Positions 11,372 to 23,612 of a stretch of DNA of 64,000 nucleotides are shown here, piece by piece. Each line of letters begins with the position of its first letter. Within the stretch, counting starts at the first letter, position 1. The notes below the pieces were generated by a model. The model was not told the origin of the DNA, ran no database searches, and was given only the letters and a program-made list of their open reading frames with translations. The position numbers and the translations under genes are program-made. The stretch comes from Silanimonas sp. (lineage in GTDB: Bacteria; Pseudomonadota; Gammaproteobacteria; Xanthomonadales; Xanthomonadaceae), in contig JAGXTI010000025.1 in the NCBI GenBank assembly GCA_018334015.1, positions 1 through 64,000 on the forward strand, written 5' to 3'.

Positions 11372-12393
11372 GGTCCGGCCACCTCCAGGGTCTGGGCGAG
11401 GATGGCGAGGCAGAGCCGGTCGAATTCGAGGCCGAGCGCGCGCGCTGCCTTCGGCACCAGCGAATGGCTGGTCATGCCGGGCGCGGTGTTGATCTCGATG
11501 AGCTGGAAGGCCCCGCTGGCGCGGTCACGCATCAGATCGACGCGACCCCAGCCACGGCAGCCGGCCGCGTGGAAAGCCGCCAGCGCCAGGGCACCGATCA
11601 CCGCCTCCTCGCCCTCGTCGAGGCCGGGGCAGAAGTAGCGCGTGTCCTCGCTCAGGTACTTGGCGTGGTAGTCGTACCAGGCCCCCGGCGGCACGATCCG
11701 CACCGAGGGCAGGGCGAGATCGCCGAGGATGCCGACGGTGTACTCCTCGCCGCTGACCAGCCGCTCGGCGAGCAGTTCGCCGGGAAAGGTGGTGGCAAAG
11801 GCGATGGCAGGGGCCAGCTCGGCGGCTTCGCCGATGCGGAAGATGCCAACGCTGGAGCCCTCGGTCGCCGGCTTGATGAACACCGGCAGCCCGAGCGATT
11901 GCACCGCCGCGGCCAGATCGCCCCCCGGCGGTATGCGGACGAAGCGCGGCGTCGGCAGACCCTCGCCCAGCCACACCTGTTTGGTGCGGATCTTGTCGAT
12001 GGTGAGCGCGCTGCCCTGCACGCCGGAGCCGGTGCAGGGCAAGCCATGCGCCGCCAGCAGGCCCTGCAGCACGCCGTTCTCGCCCTCGCCACCGTGCAGG
12101 ATGTTGAAAACGCGATCGAAGCCGGCAGCGCCACCTGCCGCCGTCGCGTGCCGGTCCTGCCGCAGCGCCTCGAGCAGGGCCGGCACGCCATCGACACCGT
12201 GCGCATCGACGCCGCACTCGCGCAGCGCCGCCAGCACGTTGCGGCCGGAGTCGAGCGAGACCTCGCGCTCGGCCGAGCGGCCGCCCATCAGCACCGCGAC
12301 CCGGCCGAACACCGCCGGATCGAGCGCGGCCAGCCGCGCCTTGAGCGCGGCGATGGCGGCGGAGCGCGGGTCGGGGCCGGAATGGCGGTTCAT
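11368..12393 (-). CDS. ddl: D-alanine--D-alanine ligase
   Basis: An ATP-grasp enzyme joining two D-Ala for the peptidoglycan stem peptide. The 341-residue protein has [19 protein letters not shown] near its N-terminus, the ATP-grasp core [15 protein letters not shown], and the C-terminal metal-binding [18 protein letters not shown]. It has a slightly extended N-terminus of about 25 residues before the conserved core. It overlaps murC and ftsQ by four bases each. Confidence 0.97.
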   Translation of the reverse strand: MNRHSGPDPRSAAIAALKARLAALDPAVFGRVAVLMGGRSAEREVSLDSGRNVLAALRECGVDAHGVDGVPALLEALRQDRHATAAGGAAGFDRVFNILHGGEGENGVLQGLLAAHGLPCTGSGVQGSALTIDKIRTKQVWLGEGLPTPRFVRIPPGGDLAAAVQSLGLPVFIKPATEGSSVGIFRIGEAAELAPAIAFATTFPGELLAERLVSGEEYTVGILGDLALPSVRIVPPGAWYDYHAKYLSEDTRYFCPGLDEGEEAVIGALALAAFHAAGCRGWGRVDLMRDRASGAFQLIEINTAPGMTSHSLVPKAARALGLEFDRLCLAILAQTLEVAGP

Positions 12394-13826
12394 GCCGCCC
12401 GCTCCGGCAGGCCTTGTTCGGCCAGCAGCGGGGCGATGCCACCGATGTCGCCGGCACCCAGCAGGATCACCAGATCGCCGGCCTGCAGCACATCGCCCAG
12501 CACCACCGGCAACTCCCTGGCGCTGCCGGCCAGCACCGGATCGACCCGGCCGCGCGAACGGATGGCCCGCGCCAGGGCTTTGGCGTCTGCACCCGCGATC
12601 GGCGTCTCGCCGGCCGGGTAAACGTCGCAGAGCACCAGCGCATCGACCTCGCTCAGCACCTTGGCGAAATCGTCGAACAGATCGCGGGTACGGCTGTAGC
12701 GGTGCGGCTGGAAGCAGGCGACCAGACGGCGCTCCGGCCAGCCGCCGCGGGCGGCGGCGAACACCGTCGCCAGTTCGACCGGGTGGTGGCCGTAGTCATC
12801 GACCAGCAGCGCGCTGCCACCACTCGGCAGGGCCAGCTCGCCCTTCAGGTTGAAGCGCCGGCCCACACCCTCGAAAGCGAGGAAGGCGCGGGCGATCGCC
12901 TCGGCACCGATGCCCAGCTGCCAGCCGATGGCGGCGGCGGCCAGGGCGTTCTGCACGTTGTGGCGACCCGGCAGGTTGAGCACGATCGCTGCCGGCGGCT
13001 CGCCGGGCAGGTGCAGGGTGAAATGCATCACGGCACCCTGCTGACGGACCTCGCTGGCGCGCACATCGGCGCTGTGAGCGAAGCCGTAGCGGAGCAGGTG
13101 GCGCGGCGTGTGCTCGGCCAGCGCCGCCACTTCCGGGTCGTCGATGCAGAGCACGGCGAGACCGTAGAACGGCAGCCGGTGCAGGAACTCGTTGAAGGCC
13201 TGCTTGACCCGCTCGAAATCGCCGCCGTAATTCTCGAGGTGGTCGGCATCGATGTTGGTGATCACGGCGACCAGCGGATTCAGGCGCAGAAAGCTGCCGT
13301 CGCTTTCGTCGGCCTCGGCGACCAGCCACTCGCTGCCGCCCAGCCGGGCGTTGGCGCCGGCCGAGAGCAGCTTGCCGCCGATCACGAAGGTGGGGTCGAG
13401 CCCAGCCTCGCTCAGCACACTGGCCACCAGCGAGGTGGTGGTGGTCTTGCCGTGGGTGCCGGCGATGGCGATACCGCGCTTGAAGCGCATCAGCTCGGCC
13501 AGCATCTCGGCCCTTGGCACCACCGGGATGCGGCGGGCACGGGCCTCGATCAGTTCGGGGTTCTCGCTCCGGATGGCGCTCGACACCACCAAAGCATCGA
13601 CCTCGCCGACATGCTCAGCGCGGTGGCCGCGGTGGATGCTGGCCCCGAGCGCGGCCAGCCGGCGGGTGGTGGCGTTGTCGGCCTGGTCGGAGCCGGAGAC
13701 GGTGTAGCCGAGCGTCAGCAGCACTTCGGCGATGCCGCTCATGCCGACGCCGCCGATGCCGACGAAATGCACGCGGTTGAAGACGCGGGCAAGGTCGCCG
13801 GGGTGTTTCAGGCGTCCGCGCAGCAT
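12390..13826 (-). CDS. murC: UDP-N-acetylmuramate--L-alanine ligase MurC
   Basis: MurC adds L-Ala to UDP-MurNAc. The start chosen gives [20 protein letters not shown] and 478 residues. The N-terminal nucleotide site is [17 protein letters not shown], the Mur-ligase P-loop GTHGKTTTT is at about 123-131, and the C-terminal domain has DDYGHHPVE and [10 protein letters not shown]. The first 19 nt overlap the 3' end of murG, and the stop overlaps the ddl start. Confidence 0.97.
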   Translation of the reverse strand: MLRGRLKHPGDLARVFNRVHFVGIGGVGMSGIAEVLLTLGYTVSGSDQADNATTRRLAALGASIHRGHRAEHVGEVDALVVSSAIRSENPELIEARARRIPVVPRAEMLAELMRFKRGIAIAGTHGKTTTTSLVASVLSEAGLDPTFVIGGKLLSAGANARLGGSEWLVAEADESDGSFLRLNPLVAVITNIDADHLENYGGDFERVKQAFNEFLHRLPFYGLAVLCIDDPEVAALAEHTPRHLLRYGFAHSADVRASEVRQQGAVMHFTLHLPGEPPAAIVLNLPGRHNVQNALAAAAIGWQLGIGAEAIARAFLAFEGVGRRFNLKGELALPSGGSALLVDDYGHHPVELATVFAAARGGWPERRLVACFQPHRYSRTRDLFDDFAKVLSEVDALVLCDVYPAGETPIAGADAKALARAIRSRGRVDPVLAGSARELPVVLGDVLQAGDLVILLGAGDIGGIAPLLAEQGLPERAA

Positions 13827-14890
13827 GCGGTGGCCTCCTCGATGGCGATGCGGGCGACCCGCTCGGCGGCGTCGGGCAGGGCGAGCGCGCGGGCGGCGCA
13901 GGCCATGGCGAGCAGCCGGGCGCGATCGCCCAGCAGGGGTTGCAGGGCACGGCCGAGATCGGCCGCGAGGGTGGCGCTTTGACGCAGCCAGAGCGCCGCG
14001 CCGGCATCGGCGAGGTAATCGGCGTTCTTCGCCTGGTGGTCGTCGACCGCCTGCGGGAAAGGCACCAGCACGCTGGCGACACCGGCGGCGCACAGCTCGG
14101 CCAAGGTCGAGGCTCCGGCCCGGCCGATGACCAGATCGGCCCAGCCGTAGGCCTCGGCCATGTCGGTGATGAAGGGCTCGATGCGAGCGCTGACACCAGC
14201 CGCCGCGTAGGCCGCACTCGCCTCGTCCAAACCCTTGGCCCCGCACTGGTGGCGGATTTCGAGCCCGGCCGATCCGGCCAGGGCCACCGGCACGGCCAGG
14301 TTCAGGCCGCGCGCGCCCTGGCTACCGCCCAGCACCAGCAGCCGCAGCGGTCCTTCGCGGCCGGCCAGCCGACGATCCGGTGCGGGCAGCGCGGCAATCG
14401 CCTCGCGCACCGGGTTGCCGACCACCTCGGCCGGTGCCGGGAAGGTGCCGGGAAAACCGGTGAGCACGCGGCGGGCGATCCGCGCCAGCACCCGGTTGGT
14501 CAGCCCCGGTGCGCGGTTCTGTTCGTGGACGATCAGCGGCAGGCCGAGGCTGCGCGCAGCCAGCCCGCCCGGGCCGCTGGCGAAACCGCCGAAGGCCAGG
14601 GCGGCCATGGCACGCTGGGCACGCAGCAGCCGGCGTGCCGCAAGCCCGGCGCGGGCGAGCCGCAGCGGCGCGGCGAGCAGCACCGTGGCCCGCTTGCCGC
14701 GCAGACCCTCGATGGCAAGCGTGTCGATGGCGAAGCCGGCCTCGGTGACCAGCCGCTCCTCCATGCCGCCAGTCGAGCCGAGCCAGCGCACCTCGGCGCC
14801 GCGCTCACGCAGCACCCGCGCCACCGCCAGCGCCGGGAAGATGTGGCCGCCGGTGCCGCCGGCCATCACGGTGATCCGCAAAGCACTCAT
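13808..14890 (-). CDS. murG: Lipid II synthase, MurG glycosyltransferase
   Basis: MurG transfers GlcNAc to lipid I on the inner membrane face, giving lipid II. The 360-residue protein has the N-terminal G-loop [16 protein letters not shown] at about 9-24, FASGPGG near residue 100, [13 protein letters not shown] at about 180 and the acceptor/donor site [16 protein letters not shown]. The start overlaps the ftsW stop by four bases. Confidence 0.97.
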   Translation of the reverse strand: MSALRITVMAGGTGGHIFPALAVARVLRERGAEVRWLGSTGGMEERLVTEAGFAIDTLAIEGLRGKRATVLLAAPLRLARAGLAARRLLRAQRAMAALAFGGFASGPGGLAARSLGLPLIVHEQNRAPGLTNRVLARIARRVLTGFPGTFPAPAEVVGNPVREAIAALPAPDRRLAGREGPLRLLVLGGSQGARGLNLAVPVALAGSAGLEIRHQCGAKGLDEASAAYAAAGVSARIEPFITDMAEAYGWADLVIGRAGASTLAELCAAGVASVLVPFPQAVDDHQAKNADYLADAGAALWLRQSATLAADLGRALQPLLGDRARLLAMACAARALALPDAAERVARIAIEEATACCADA

Positions 14891-16194
14891 CGGCTGCCTC
14901 CGATCACCGGCTCGATCCGCGACGACGGCGTCGCACGGGCAGCGCGCGCGGCCTGCGCCACCAGGGCAGCCGGCAGCACCGTCTCGCCGGGGGCCTCGAA
15001 CTGCCGCAGATCGCCGCGGGCGCGCTGCACCTGACGCTCGGCGCGGTCGAGTTCGTAGCTCACCCGCAGCAGCAGGCCGATGGCCGCACAGCTCATCATC
15101 AGGCTGGAGCCGCCGTAGCTGACGAGCGGCAGGGTCAGGCCCTTGGTCGGCAGCAGACCGAGGTTCACCCCGATCGACACCGTGGCCTGCACGCCGATCC
15201 ACAGGCCGATGCCGTAGGCCACCAGCCCGGCAAAAGGCCGGCGCAGCAGCATGCAGCGCAGGCCGATGGCGAAGGCGCGCCAGAGCAGCACAGCGAACAG
15301 CAGCAGGGTGAACAGCACGCCGGCGAAGCCCAGTTCCTCGGCCAGCACCGAGAAAATGAAATCGGTGTGGACTTCGGGGAAGGCCTGCAGCTTCTGCACC
15401 GAAGCGCCCAGCCCGACCCCGAACCATTCGCCGCGGCCGATGGCGATCAGGGCCTGGACGAGCTGGTAGCCACTGCCGAAGGGGTCCTCGAAGGGCTCGC
15501 GGAAACTGGTGAGGCGGGCCAACCGGTAAGGCTCGAACACCGCCAGCAGGATCATGCCGATGACCACCGGCACGGCGATCAGGGCGAGCTTGGTCCAGGA
15601 AGCGCCGGCAAGAAAGCCCATGCACAGCACCATGGCGAGCAGCAGGGCCGAGGAACCGAAATCCGGCTGGGCGATCAGCAGCAGCACCATGCCGCCGGTC
15701 ACGATGGGCGGCGTCAGCAGATGCCGCCAGCGGGTGGCGATCTCGTCCCGGTAACGGGCCAGGTAGCTGGCTGCCCAGATCACCAGCAGCAGCTTGACCG
15801 CCTCGACCACCTGGAAGTTGAGCACCACGAGATTGAGCCAGCGACGCGCGCCGTTGACCCGCTCGCCGAGGCCGGGCACGAACACCAGCAGCAGCAGGAT
15901 GAAGCAGCCGAACAGGGCCAAGCGGTGCTGACGCTCGACAAAGCGCAGCTCGACCCGCATCGCGACCGCGGCGAGAATGAAGCCCAGCAGCAGGGCGATC
16001 AGATGGCGCTGCACGAAATGGAACTCGCCAACGCCCAGAGCCTGGGCCACGCCCATCGAGGCCGAGGTCACCATCACCAGGCCGAGCGCCACCAGCAGCA
16101 GCGCCGAACGCAGGATCCAGCGGTCGTAGTGGCCGTCGATGGCCTCGACCCGGGTCGCCTGCGCGTGCAGCTCGTGTGGCTTGGCGAGCGTCAT
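14887..16194 (-). CDS. ftsW: Septal peptidoglycan polymerase FtsW (SEDS family)
   Basis: FtsW polymerises lipid II at the septum with FtsI. The 435-residue protein has about ten hydrophobic helices, with signature stretches [35 protein letters not shown] and the C-terminal [19 protein letters not shown]. The ATG overlaps the mraY stop in a TGATG junction; in most dcw clusters murD lies between these two genes but it is absent here. Confidence 0.97.
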   Translation of the reverse strand: MTLAKPHELHAQATRVEAIDGHYDRWILRSALLLVALGLVMVTSASMGVAQALGVGEFHFVQRHLIALLLGFILAAVAMRVELRFVERQHRLALFGCFILLLLVFVPGLGERVNGARRWLNLVVLNFQVVEAVKLLLVIWAASYLARYRDEIATRWRHLLTPPIVTGGMVLLLIAQPDFGSSALLLAMVLCMGFLAGASWTKLALIAVPVVIGMILLAVFEPYRLARLTSFREPFEDPFGSGYQLVQALIAIGRGEWFGVGLGASVQKLQAFPEVHTDFIFSVLAEELGFAGVLFTLLLFAVLLWRAFAIGLRCMLLRRPFAGLVAYGIGLWIGVQATVSIGVNLGLLPTKGLTLPLVSYGGSSLMMSCAAIGLLLRVSYELDRAERQVQRARGDLRQFEAPGETVLPAALVAQAARAARATPSSRIEPVIGGSR

Positions 16195-17270
16195 CAGCGC
16201 ACCTTCAGGGTCGCCAAGGCGACCAGGGCCAGCATCACCGAGATGATCCAGAAGCGCACGATGACGCGCGGCTCCGGCCAACCCTTGAGTTCGAAGTGGT
16301 GGTGGATCGGTGCCATCCGGAAGATCCGCCGTCCGGTCAGCTTGTACGAGGCCACCTGCGCCATCACCGAGAGCGTCTCGATGACGAAGATGCCGCCGAC
16401 GATCACCAGCACGATCTCCTGCCGAACGATGATGGCGATGCAGCCGAGCGCGGCCCCCAAGGCCAGCGCACCGACATCGCCCATGAACACCATCGCCGGG
16501 TAGGTGTTGAACCAGAGGAACCCGAGCCCGGCCCCGGCGATGGCGGCACAGACGATCACCAGCTCGCCGGCCCCCGGCACCCGCGGGATACCCAGGTACT
16601 CGGCGAACACCGCATTGCCCGAGGCGTAGGCGAACACCGCCAGCACACCGGCGGTCAGCACCACCGGCATGATCGCCAGACCATCGAGGCCGTCGGTGAG
16701 ATTGACCGCGTTCGAGAACCCGACGATCCAGAAATAGGCCACGACGATGAAGAACAGCCCCATCGGCAGGGCGAAATCCTTGAGCAGGGGCAGGAACAGC
16801 GCGGTGTTCGAGGGATGGTCGGCGGTGACGTAGAGCACCACCGCGGCGGCCAGACCGAACACCGACTGCAGGGCGTACTTGTGCCGCGAGCGCAGGCCTT
16901 TGGGATCGCGGCGGACGAGTTTGATCCAGTCGTCGAGCCAGCCGATCAGGGCGAAGGCAATCAGAACGCCCATCGTGATCCAGACGTAGCGGTTCGACAG
17001 ATCGCCCCAGAGCAGGGTCGAGATCGTGACCGCAAGCAGGATCAGCGCACCGCCCATGGTCGGTGTGCCGGCTTTCTGGAAATGGCTCTGCGGACCATCG
17101 TTGCGGATCGGTTGGCCACCGACTTTGATGCTGCGCAGGCGGTCGATGATGGCCGGACCGAACAGCAGGGCGGCCCCCAACGCGGTCAGCGCACCGAGGA
17201 TGGCGCGCATGGTGATGAATTCGAACAGCACGAACCCCGGCAACAACCAGCGGAACAGTTCAAGCAGCAT
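16194..17270 (-). CDS. mraY: Phospho-N-acetylmuramoyl-pentapeptide transferase MraY
   Basis: MraY transfers phospho-MurNAc-pentapeptide to undecaprenyl phosphate, making lipid I. The 358-residue polytopic protein starts [13 protein letters not shown] and carries [15 protein letters not shown] near residue 70, the magnesium-binding Asp pair region, [11 protein letters not shown], and the C-terminal [13 protein letters not shown] histidine motif. It overlaps murF by 11 nt and ftsW by one. Confidence 0.98.
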   Translation of the reverse strand: MLLELFRWLLPGFVLFEFITMRAILGALTALGAALLFGPAIIDRLRSIKVGGQPIRNDGPQSHFQKAGTPTMGGALILLAVTISTLLWGDLSNRYVWITMGVLIAFALIGWLDDWIKLVRRDPKGLRSRHKYALQSVFGLAAAVVLYVTADHPSNTALFLPLLKDFALPMGLFFIVVAYFWIVGFSNAVNLTDGLDGLAIMPVVLTAGVLAVFAYASGNAVFAEYLGIPRVPGAGELVIVCAAIAGAGLGFLWFNTYPAMVFMGDVGALALGAALGCIAIIVRQEIVLVIVGGIFVIETLSVMAQVASYKLTGRRIFRMAPIHHHFELKGWPEPRVIVRFWIISVMLALVALATLKVR

Positions 17271-18627
17271 CCGCGCCCTCCCCGGCCAGCACGCCGGCCA
17301 CCACCTTGTCCATCGCGCTGCCCCGTGAACCCTTGACCAGACAACGCAAGTCGGGCTTGTCGCGCAGGGCCTCGCGCAGAGCCGCGACCAGGCTCGCCTG
17401 GTCGGCGAAATGCCGGCCGCCCTCACCGAAGGCACGGCTGGCCTCGGCGGCCCATTCGCCGACCGTCCACAGGGCCGCCAAGCCGGCCTGCTTCGCCAGC
17501 CTGCCGGCGGCGGCATGCAGCTCGGCGGCCTCCGGCCCCAGCTCGCGCATGTCGCCCAACACCAGCCAGGCCGGACCATCGCCGACCGCCAGGGTGGCGA
17601 TGGCGGCGGCGAGCGAACCGGGATTGGCGTTGTAGCTGTCGTCGATCAGCACGCTGCCACTGGCCAGGCGGTGCGCGACCTGCCTTCCCCGGACCGGCCG
17701 GGCCGCTTCCAGCCCGGCGACGATGGCCTCGAAACCGGCACCGGCGGCCAGCGCCAGCGTGGCCGCAGCCAGCGCGTTCTGCACATTGTGGCGGCCCGGC
17801 AGGGACAGCGTGACCGGTGCCCGGCCGGCCGGGCTCAGCAGTTCAAAGCGGCTGCCAGCGGCGGTGGTGACGATGCCGCGGGCACGCACATCGGCATCCT
17901 GCTCGATGCCGTAGCGCAGCACGCGGCGACCGCCGATGCGCTGCAGGAAGAACGGCGCAAAGGCATCGTCGGCATTGACCACGGCGATGCCGTCGTCGGG
18001 CAGGGCCTCGTAGATCGCCGCCTTGGTGCCGGCGATGCCGACCAGGCTGCCCAGACGCTCGATGTGCGCCGCCGCCACGTTGTTCACCAGCGCCACCTGC
18101 GGCGTGACGATGCTGCACAGGTAGGCGATGTCGCCGGGCCCACCGGCGCCCATCTCGTAGATCGCGAAGCGTGCCGCCTCGGGTGCACCGATCACGGCAA
18201 GTGGCAGCCCGATCTCGTTATTGAGGTTGCCGGGGCTGGCATGGGTCGGACCGACCCGCTCGAGGATGCCCTGCAGCAGGCTCTTGACCGAGGTTTTGCC
18301 GTTGCTGCCGGTCAGGGCCAGGACCACCGCCGGGCGACCACGCTGCAGGCCGGCGGCGAGTTCGCCCAGGGCCTCCTGGGTGTCGGCGACATGCACCTGC
18401 GGCAGTGCGGTGCTGACCGGTCGGCTGACCATCACCGCCGCCGCGCCGGCCGCCTCGGCGGCGGCGATGAAAGCGTGGGCGTCGAAGCGCTCACCGCGCA
18501 GGGCGATGAACAGCGCACCGGGGGCCAGGGTGCGGGTGTCGGTGGCAATCGCATCGACGGTGGTGTCGGCACCGATCAGACGGCCGCCGGTCCAGCGCGC
18601 GATCTCACCCAGGGCGACCGGCCTCAT
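17260..18627 (-). CDS. murF: UDP-MurNAc-tripeptide D-Ala-D-Ala ligase MurF
   Basis: MurF adds the D-Ala-D-Ala dipeptide made by Ddl. The 455-residue protein has an N-terminal [23 protein letters not shown] domain, the P-loop [12 protein letters not shown] at about 105-116, [17 protein letters not shown], and the C-terminal [13 protein letters not shown] motif. The ATG overlaps the murE stop by four bases. Confidence 0.96.
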   Translation of the reverse strand: MRPVALGEIARWTGGRLIGADTTVDAIATDTRTLAPGALFIALRGERFDAHAFIAAAEAAGAAAVMVSRPVSTALPQVHVADTQEALGELAAGLQRGRPAVVLALTGSNGKTSVKSLLQGILERVGPTHASPGNLNNEIGLPLAVIGAPEAARFAIYEMGAGGPGDIAYLCSIVTPQVALVNNVAAAHIERLGSLVGIAGTKAAIYEALPDDGIAVVNADDAFAPFFLQRIGGRRVLRYGIEQDADVRARGIVTTAAGSRFELLSPAGRAPVTLSLPGRHNVQNALAAATLALAAGAGFEAIVAGLEAARPVRGRQVAHRLASGSVLIDDSYNANPGSLAAAIATLAVGDGPAWLVLGDMRELGPEAAELHAAAGRLAKQAGLAALWTVGEWAAEASRAFGEGGRHFADQASLVAALREALRDKPDLRCLVKGSRGSAMDKVVAGVLAGEGADAA

Positions 18628-20096
18628 CGGCGGGCCTCCAGGGCGGCACGCGCCTCGGCCAGATCGTCGAAGGGGTGCTTGACGCCGGTGATCTCTTGGT
18701 AGGGCTCATGGCCCTTGCCGGCGAGCAGCACCCCATCGCCGGTCACGGCGGCGCCGATGGCGGCGTGGATCGCGGCGCGGCGGTCACGCAGCACGCGGTG
18801 GCGGGAGGGTTCGCTAAAGCCGGCGAGGATGTCGGCGACGATGGCATCACCGTCCTCGCCGCGCGGGTTGTCGTCGGTGACGATCACCCGGTCGGCGCCG
18901 GCCTCGGCCACCGCCGCCATCGCCGCCCGCTTGCCGCGGTCGCGTTCGCCGCCGCAGCCGAACACGCACCACAGCCGACCGCGGACATGGCCGCGCAAGC
19001 TGGCCAAGGCCAGGGCCAGGGCGTCCGGGGTGTGCGCGTAATCGACCAGCACCAGCGGAGCGGAGCCGCCGCCCAGTCGGGTCATCCGCCCGCGCACCGG
19101 CTGCAGCTCCGGCAACACCGCCGCCACCGCATCGAAGGCGAAGCCCAGAGCACGCAGGCTGCCGGCCACCGCCAGCAGGTTGTCGGCATTGAAGCGGCCC
19201 AGCAGTGGCGAAGCGATGCTGGCCCGCTGCCCGGCCTCGACCAGTTCGAAACGCAGGCCCTCCGCACCCAGTTCGAGCCGCTCGGCGCGCAGGCGGGCCT
19301 CGGGCGCACCGGCGGCCGACACCGTCCAGAGCGTCGGGCCGGACAGCGTGGCGAGGCGTTCGCGGCCAAAGGCATCGTCGATGTTGATGACCGCCGCCGG
19401 CAACCCCGGCCAGGCGAACAGGCGCGCCTTGGCGGCGGCGTAGCTGGCCATGTCGCCGTGGTAATCGAGATGATCGCGGCTCAGGTTGGAAAACACCGCG
19501 AGCGCGAAGCGCACGCCATCGACCCGACCCTGGGCCAGCGCGTGCGAGCTGACCTCCATCGCCACCGCCTGCGCGCCATCGTCGCGGAGCTGGGCGAGCA
19601 GGGCGTGCACGCTCGCCACGTCCGGCGTGGTGCGCTCACCGGCGACGAGGCGACCGACCCGGCCGGCACCCAAGGTGCCCACGGTGCCGGCGGCAAGGCC
19701 AAGACGTTCGAGTGCCTCGGCCAGCAGGTGGACGGTGGAGGTCTTGCCGTTGGTGCCGGTCACGCCGACAACCCGCAGCGTCGCCGAGGGCGAGCCGTGG
19801 ACCCGATCGGCCAGTTCGCCAAGCCGGCTGCGCAGGCCCGGCACAGCGAGGGCTCCGGCCACGGCGGCCGGATCGGCCGGGAGTGCCTCGGCGGGATCGT
19901 AAAGAACGGCCACGGCACCGGCGGCGCGCACCTCGGCGGCATACCGCAGGCCGTGGCTGCTGGCGCCGGCAAGCGCCACGAACACATCGCCCGGTGCCAC
20001 CCGGCGACTGTCGGCGCAGAGGCCGCCCACCCGGAGCTCGGCCAGCCCGGGCGGCAGCGTGGGATCGGCCAGCAGTTCGGCGAGGCGCAGGCTCAT
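18624..20096 (-). CDS. murE: UDP-MurNAc-tripeptide synthetase MurE (meso-DAP specific)
   Basis: MurE adds the third residue of the stem peptide. The 490-residue protein, starting [12 protein letters not shown], has [19 protein letters not shown], the P-loop [12 protein letters not shown] at about 105-116, and [16 protein letters not shown]. The C-terminal TDDNPRGED contains the DNPR motif that selects meso-diaminopimelate, as expected for a Gram-negative. Its start overlaps the ftsI stop by four bases. Confidence 0.97.
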   Translation of the reverse strand: MSLRLAELLADPTLPPGLAELRVGGLCADSRRVAPGDVFVALAGASSHGLRYAAEVRAAGAVAVLYDPAEALPADPAAVAGALAVPGLRSRLGELADRVHGSPSATLRVVGVTGTNGKTSTVHLLAEALERLGLAAGTVGTLGAGRVGRLVAGERTTPDVASVHALLAQLRDDGAQAVAMEVSSHALAQGRVDGVRFALAVFSNLSRDHLDYHGDMASYAAAKARLFAWPGLPAAVINIDDAFGRERLATLSGPTLWTVSAAGAPEARLRAERLELGAEGLRFELVEAGQRASIASPLLGRFNADNLLAVAGSLRALGFAFDAVAAVLPELQPVRGRMTRLGGGSAPLVLVDYAHTPDALALALASLRGHVRGRLWCVFGCGGERDRGKRAAMAAVAEAGADRVIVTDDNPRGEDGDAIVADILAGFSEPSRHRVLRDRRAAIHAAIGAAVTGDGVLLAGKGHEPYQEITGVKHPFDDLAEARAALEARR

Positions 20097-21883
20097 GGCA
20101 CGAGGCCCGCGTCCGGCCCACTCACGGCACCGGTCGGCACCAGACCATCGCTGCCGATTTCGGCGCTGGTCGGCGCGACCGGCTTGGCGGTGCCGGTGAG
20201 CCACTGCCGCACATTGTCCGGCGGCACATCCATCAAACGCAGGGCGCCGTCCATGACGTTCTGGAACACCGGAGCCGCCACCACGCCGGCGAAGAAATGC
20301 CCAGCACTCGGCTCGTGCACGGTCACCACCATCGCGAAACGCGGCTGCTGTACCGGCACGACACCGGCGAACACCGAGATGTGTCGCTTCTGGTAACCAC
20401 CCGGCACGGCGATCCGGGTGGTGCCGGTCTTGCCGGCCACCCGATAGCCGGCGATCGCCGCCGAAGTCGCTGTACCGCCCGGCGCCACCACGCTCTCCAG
20501 CATGCCAATCACGCTGCGGGCGATCTGTGGATCGATCACCTGCCGACCGGCACCGAGCGCGGCATTGCCGCCGCGAACGAAAGTGGGCGGCAGCATCCGA
20601 CCGTCATTGGCCAGCACCGCATAGGCTTGGGCGATCTGCAGGGGCGTGGCCGAAAGGCCATAGCCGAAACTGATGGTCGCCTTCTCCACATCGCCCCAGC
20701 CGCGCGGATCGGTGAGCACGCCGGCCACCTCGCCGGGGAAGCCGCTCCCCGTGATCGATCCGAAACCGAAACGTCGCAGCACATCGTGGAAATGCTCGTC
20801 CGACATGTCCAGCGCCAGCTTGGTGGAGGCGATGTTCGAGCTTCGCTGGAGCAGTGTGGTCATGTCGACCATGCCGAAATTGCGGACATCGCGGATGGTG
20901 TGGCGGTGCAGCGGGAACAGGCCGGGGCTGGTGTCGAATTGGTGGGTGGGATCGGCCCCGTTCTCCATCGCTGCCGCGACGGTGAAACTCTTGATGACCG
21001 AACCCGGCTCCAGCACATCGGTGACCGCACGATTGCGACGCGCGGCACTCGGGCCGATAGCACGGGCATTGGGGTTGAAGCTCGGCAGATTGACCATGGC
21101 GATGACTTCGCCGGTCGGAATGTCGAGCACCACCACCGAACCGCTGCTGGCGCGATGCAGACGCAGTGCGGCTTTCAGCTCACGGAAGGCGAGGTACTGC
21201 ACGCGCCGGTCGATCGAGGTGACCAGCTCGCGGCCCGGCTCGGCGGCGCGCAGCAGGTCGGCGCTGGCGATGATGCGGCCCTCGCGGTCGCGGATCACAC
21301 GCTTGGCGCCGGGGGTGCCGGTGAGCCAGGGGTTGAAGGCCAGCTCCAGGCCCTCCTGGCCGCGATCATCGATGTTGGTGAAGCCCAGCACATGGGCCAT
21401 CACTTCGCCGTGCGGGTAGAAGCGCCGGAACTCGCGCTGTTCGTGCACGCCGGGAATGCCGAGTGCCAGCACGGCAGCGGCCTGGTCGGGGTTGAGGTGC
21501 CGACGCAGATAGACGAATTCGCGATCGGCACGCTCGGCGATGCGCTGCCGCAAGTTCTCGGCAGGCACCCCCAGCACCGTCGCCAACTCGGCAAAGCGAT
21601 GGGCATGCTGCAGGGCCACCCGTGGGTTGGCCCAGATCGAGGCCACCGGCGAGGATGCCGCCAGCGTCTCGCCATGGCGGTCGAGGATAGGGCCGCGCGA
21701 GGCGACGATCGGCAGCTCGCGCACGAATCGGGCATCGCCCTGCTGCTGGTAGAACTGCGGGCTGACCAGCTGCATCCAGGCCGCCCGGGCGGCGATGGCG
21801 AAACCGCAGGCCAGCAGGATGATGGCGATCAGCAGCAGCCGGCGGCGCGGATCGAAGGCGTTGTGTGGGGCCTTGCTGCTCAT
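20093..21883 (-). CDS. ftsI: Septal transpeptidase FtsI (PBP3)
   Basis: A class B penicillin-binding protein that crosslinks septal peptidoglycan with FtsW. The 596-residue protein has a short cytoplasmic tail, one membrane helix at about 16-36, a pedestal domain ([31 protein letters not shown]), and a transpeptidase domain with all three active-site motifs: SVIK (catalytic Ser), SSN and KTGT. The start chosen ([15 protein letters not shown]) overlaps the ftsL stop by four bases. Confidence 0.97.
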   Translation of the reverse strand: MSSKAPHNAFDPRRRLLLIAIILLACGFAIAARAAWMQLVSPQFYQQQGDARFVRELPIVASRGPILDRHGETLAASSPVASIWANPRVALQHAHRFAELATVLGVPAENLRQRIAERADREFVYLRRHLNPDQAAAVLALGIPGVHEQREFRRFYPHGEVMAHVLGFTNIDDRGQEGLELAFNPWLTGTPGAKRVIRDREGRIIASADLLRAAEPGRELVTSIDRRVQYLAFRELKAALRLHRASSGSVVVLDIPTGEVIAMVNLPSFNPNARAIGPSAARRNRAVTDVLEPGSVIKSFTVAAAMENGADPTHQFDTSPGLFPLHRHTIRDVRNFGMVDMTTLLQRSSNIASTKLALDMSDEHFHDVLRRFGFGSITGSGFPGEVAGVLTDPRGWGDVEKATISFGYGLSATPLQIAQAYAVLANDGRMLPPTFVRGGNAALGAGRQVIDPQIARSVIGMLESVVAPGGTATSAAIAGYRVAGKTGTTRIAVPGGYQKRHISVFAGVVPVQQPRFAMVVTVHEPSAGHFFAGVVAAPVFQNVMDGALRLMDVPPDNVRQWLTGTAKPVAPTSAEIGSDGLVPTGAVSGPDAGLVP

Positions 21884-22149
21884 GGCTGCACCACCACGAC
21901 TTCGTTGCCTTCGGGAAATTTCATCCCGAGTTTCTCGACGGCGATCTGCTCGATCCGATTGGTCTCGGACCAGGTGGCCTGTTCGATCTGCAGTCGGCCG
22001 AATTCGACGTTCAAAGCATCGCGCTCGCGTTCGGCGGCGGTGAGGGCGATGAAGGCCTGGCGATGGTGGTGGTGAGCCAGCACCACCGCCATCGCCGTGA
22101 CGACGACCAGCACGAGCAGCAGCAACAGCGAGAAGCCGCGCAGGCTCAT
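21880..22149 (-). CDS. ftsL: Cell division protein FtsL
   Basis: An 89-residue bitopic protein with one membrane helix at about 6-25 and a leucine-zipper-like periplasmic coiled coil ([26 protein letters not shown]) ending in the usual LGMKFP motif. FtsL forms a complex with FtsB and FtsQ that activates FtsWI. A His run (HHHH at 27-30) follows the membrane segment. It lies between rsmH and ftsI with four-base overlaps on both sides. Confidence 0.93.
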   Translation of the reverse strand: MSLRGFSLLLLLVLVVVTAMAVVLAHHHHRQAFIALTAAERERDALNVEFGRLQIEQATWSETNRIEQIAVEKLGMKFPEGNEVVVVQP

Positions 22150-23102
22150 GCGCCCAGCTCCGCGGTGGCGAGTTTCTCGGCCACCCTGAGCACCGCGCTG
22201 CGGGCGCGCGGGTTGGCCGCGAGTTCCGTCGCGTCGGCCTTGATCGCCCCGCTGAGATCGCGCAAGCGTGGTGTAAAGGCCAGCTCGACCACGTCACGGC
22301 GGTTCGCGGGCGGCGCCTTGGCCCGCTCGTTGATGAACTGTTTGGTGATGCGGTCCTCCAGCGAGTGGAAGCTGATCACCGCCAAGCGGCCACCCGGCTT
22401 CAGCGCGCACAGGGCGGCTTCGAGACCGGCCTGGAGGTCATCGAGTTCGGCATTCACATGGATGCGGATGGCCTGGAAACTGCGGGTGGCCGGGTGGGTG
22501 CGGCCGTCGCCGCGCCCGAGCAGCTTGGCGATCACATCGGCCAGATCGCCGGTGCGCTCGAACGGTTTTTCGCCACGGCGAAGAACGATCGCCTTGGCGA
22601 TGCGCCGACTCTGGCGCTCCTCGCCATGCAGCCACAGCACGCGGGCGATCTCGGCCTCGTCGGCATGGTTGACGAAATCCGCGGCACTCAAGCCCTGCGT
22701 CGGGTCCATCCGCATGTCGAGCGGACCGTCATGGCGGAAGCTGAAGCCGCGCCGGGCATCGTCGAGTTGCGGCGAGGACACACCGAGATCGAACAGCACG
22801 CCATCGAGGCCGCCCGCCGTCTCGCTCCACTCGCCCAAGGTGGCGAAACTGGCCTGGCGCACCCGCACCCGCGCATCGCTGGCGGCCAAGCTCGTCGCTT
22901 CGCGAATGGCTTCAGGGTCCTTGTCCATCACCAGCAGCCGGCCCTGCGGGCCGAGCCGATCGAGGATGCCGCGAGCGTGACCGCCACGACCGAAGGTGCC
23001 GTCGAGGTAGGCGCCGCTCGGTGCGATGGCGAGCGCGTTCAGCACCGGCGCCCAGAGCACCGGCATGTGTTGCGACTGCGGTGCACCGGCCACGGGATGC
23101 AC
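22146..23102 (-). CDS. rsmH: 16S rRNA (cytosine-1402-N4) methyltransferase RsmH
   Basis: RsmH methylates N4 of C1402 in 16S rRNA; RsmI, also encoded in this window, methylates the 2'-O of the same nucleotide. The 318-residue protein has the SAM site [25 protein letters not shown], and [19 protein letters not shown]. The start is a GTG four bases after mraZ, which gives the usual ten or so residues before HMPVL; an ATG at 23066 is the alternative and would remove that leader. Confidence 0.95.
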   Translation of the reverse strand: MHPVAGAPQSQHMPVLWAPVLNALAIAPSGAYLDGTFGRGGHARGILDRLGPQGRLLVMDKDPEAIREATSLAASDARVRVRQASFATLGEWSETAGGLDGVLFDLGVSSPQLDDARRGFSFRHDGPLDMRMDPTQGLSAADFVNHADEAEIARVLWLHGEERQSRRIAKAIVLRRGEKPFERTGDLADVIAKLLGRGDGRTHPATRSFQAIRIHVNAELDDLQAGLEAALCALKPGGRLAVISFHSLEDRITKQFINERAKAPPANRRDVVELAFTPRLRDLSGAIKADATELAANPRARSAVLRVAEKLATAELGA

Positions 23103-23106
23103 CGGC

Positions 23107-23553
23107 CTAGAGCCGCAAGTCCTGCATCGCCGCGCTGACGCCGGCCGACCCGATGGTCTGCCGCATCTGCGCCAGATGCGCCTGCTCGCTCCACAACTCG
23201 AGCCGCCCGCCCATGCCCATCAGCACGGCACGCTTCTCGAGGCCGGCGGTGGCTCGCATCGAGGCCGGCAGCAGCACGCGGCCAGCGGCGTCCGGTTCCA
23301 GCGGTGTGGCGGCACCGACCAGCATGCGTTGCAGCACGCGATGCTCAGGCACAAAGGCCGAGAGCGCGACGACCTGATCGCGCACGTTCTGCCAGGCGGT
23401 CTCGGGGTAGAGGTAGAGCGAACCCTGATCGAAGGGGTTGTAGGTCAGCACCAGACGGTTGCCGCAGTCGCGCACGACGGCATCACGGAAAGCGACCGGA
23501 ATCGCCAGCCGCCCCTTGTCGTCGATCGTGATCGCGGTTTCGCCTTGGAACAT
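23107..23553 (-). CDS. mraZ: Transcriptional regulator MraZ
   Basis: MraZ is a dodecameric DNA-binding ring of AbrB-fold domains that represses the dcw operon. The 148-residue protein starts [20 protein letters not shown] and has two tandem MraZ half-domains, with DxKGR at about 11-15 and [13 protein letters not shown] at about 88-100. The start is fixed by a strong ribosome site (AAGGAG, 11 nt upstream); an in-frame ATG further upstream lies before that site and was rejected. Four candidate MraZ boxes lie in its own leader. Confidence 0.96.
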   Translation of the reverse strand: MFQGETAITIDDKGRLAIPVAFRDAVVRDCGNRLVLTYNPFDQGSLYLYPETAWQNVRDQVVALSAFVPEHRVLQRMLVGAATPLEPDAAGRVLLPASMRATAGLEKRAVLMGMGGRLELWSEQAHLAQMRQTIGSAGVSAAMQDLRL

Positions 23554-23577
23554 CGCGGCGGCTCTCCTTCCACCTAA

Positions 23578-23612
23578 TCCCACGAAAAACCATTAATCCC
23601 CTCAGGCGCCCA
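23578..23612 (-). promoter_or_regulatory. Four-box MraZ operator
   Basis: On the minus strand four pentamers, TGGGC, AGGGG, TGGTT and TGGGA, begin exactly 10 bp apart, each followed by a 5-bp spacer. MraZ is known to bind TGGGN direct repeats with this one-turn spacing. Two boxes fit the consensus and two are degenerate. The array starts directly at the end of the putative -10 element and ends about 24 bp before the mraZ ATG, well placed to block initiation. Confidence 0.8.
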
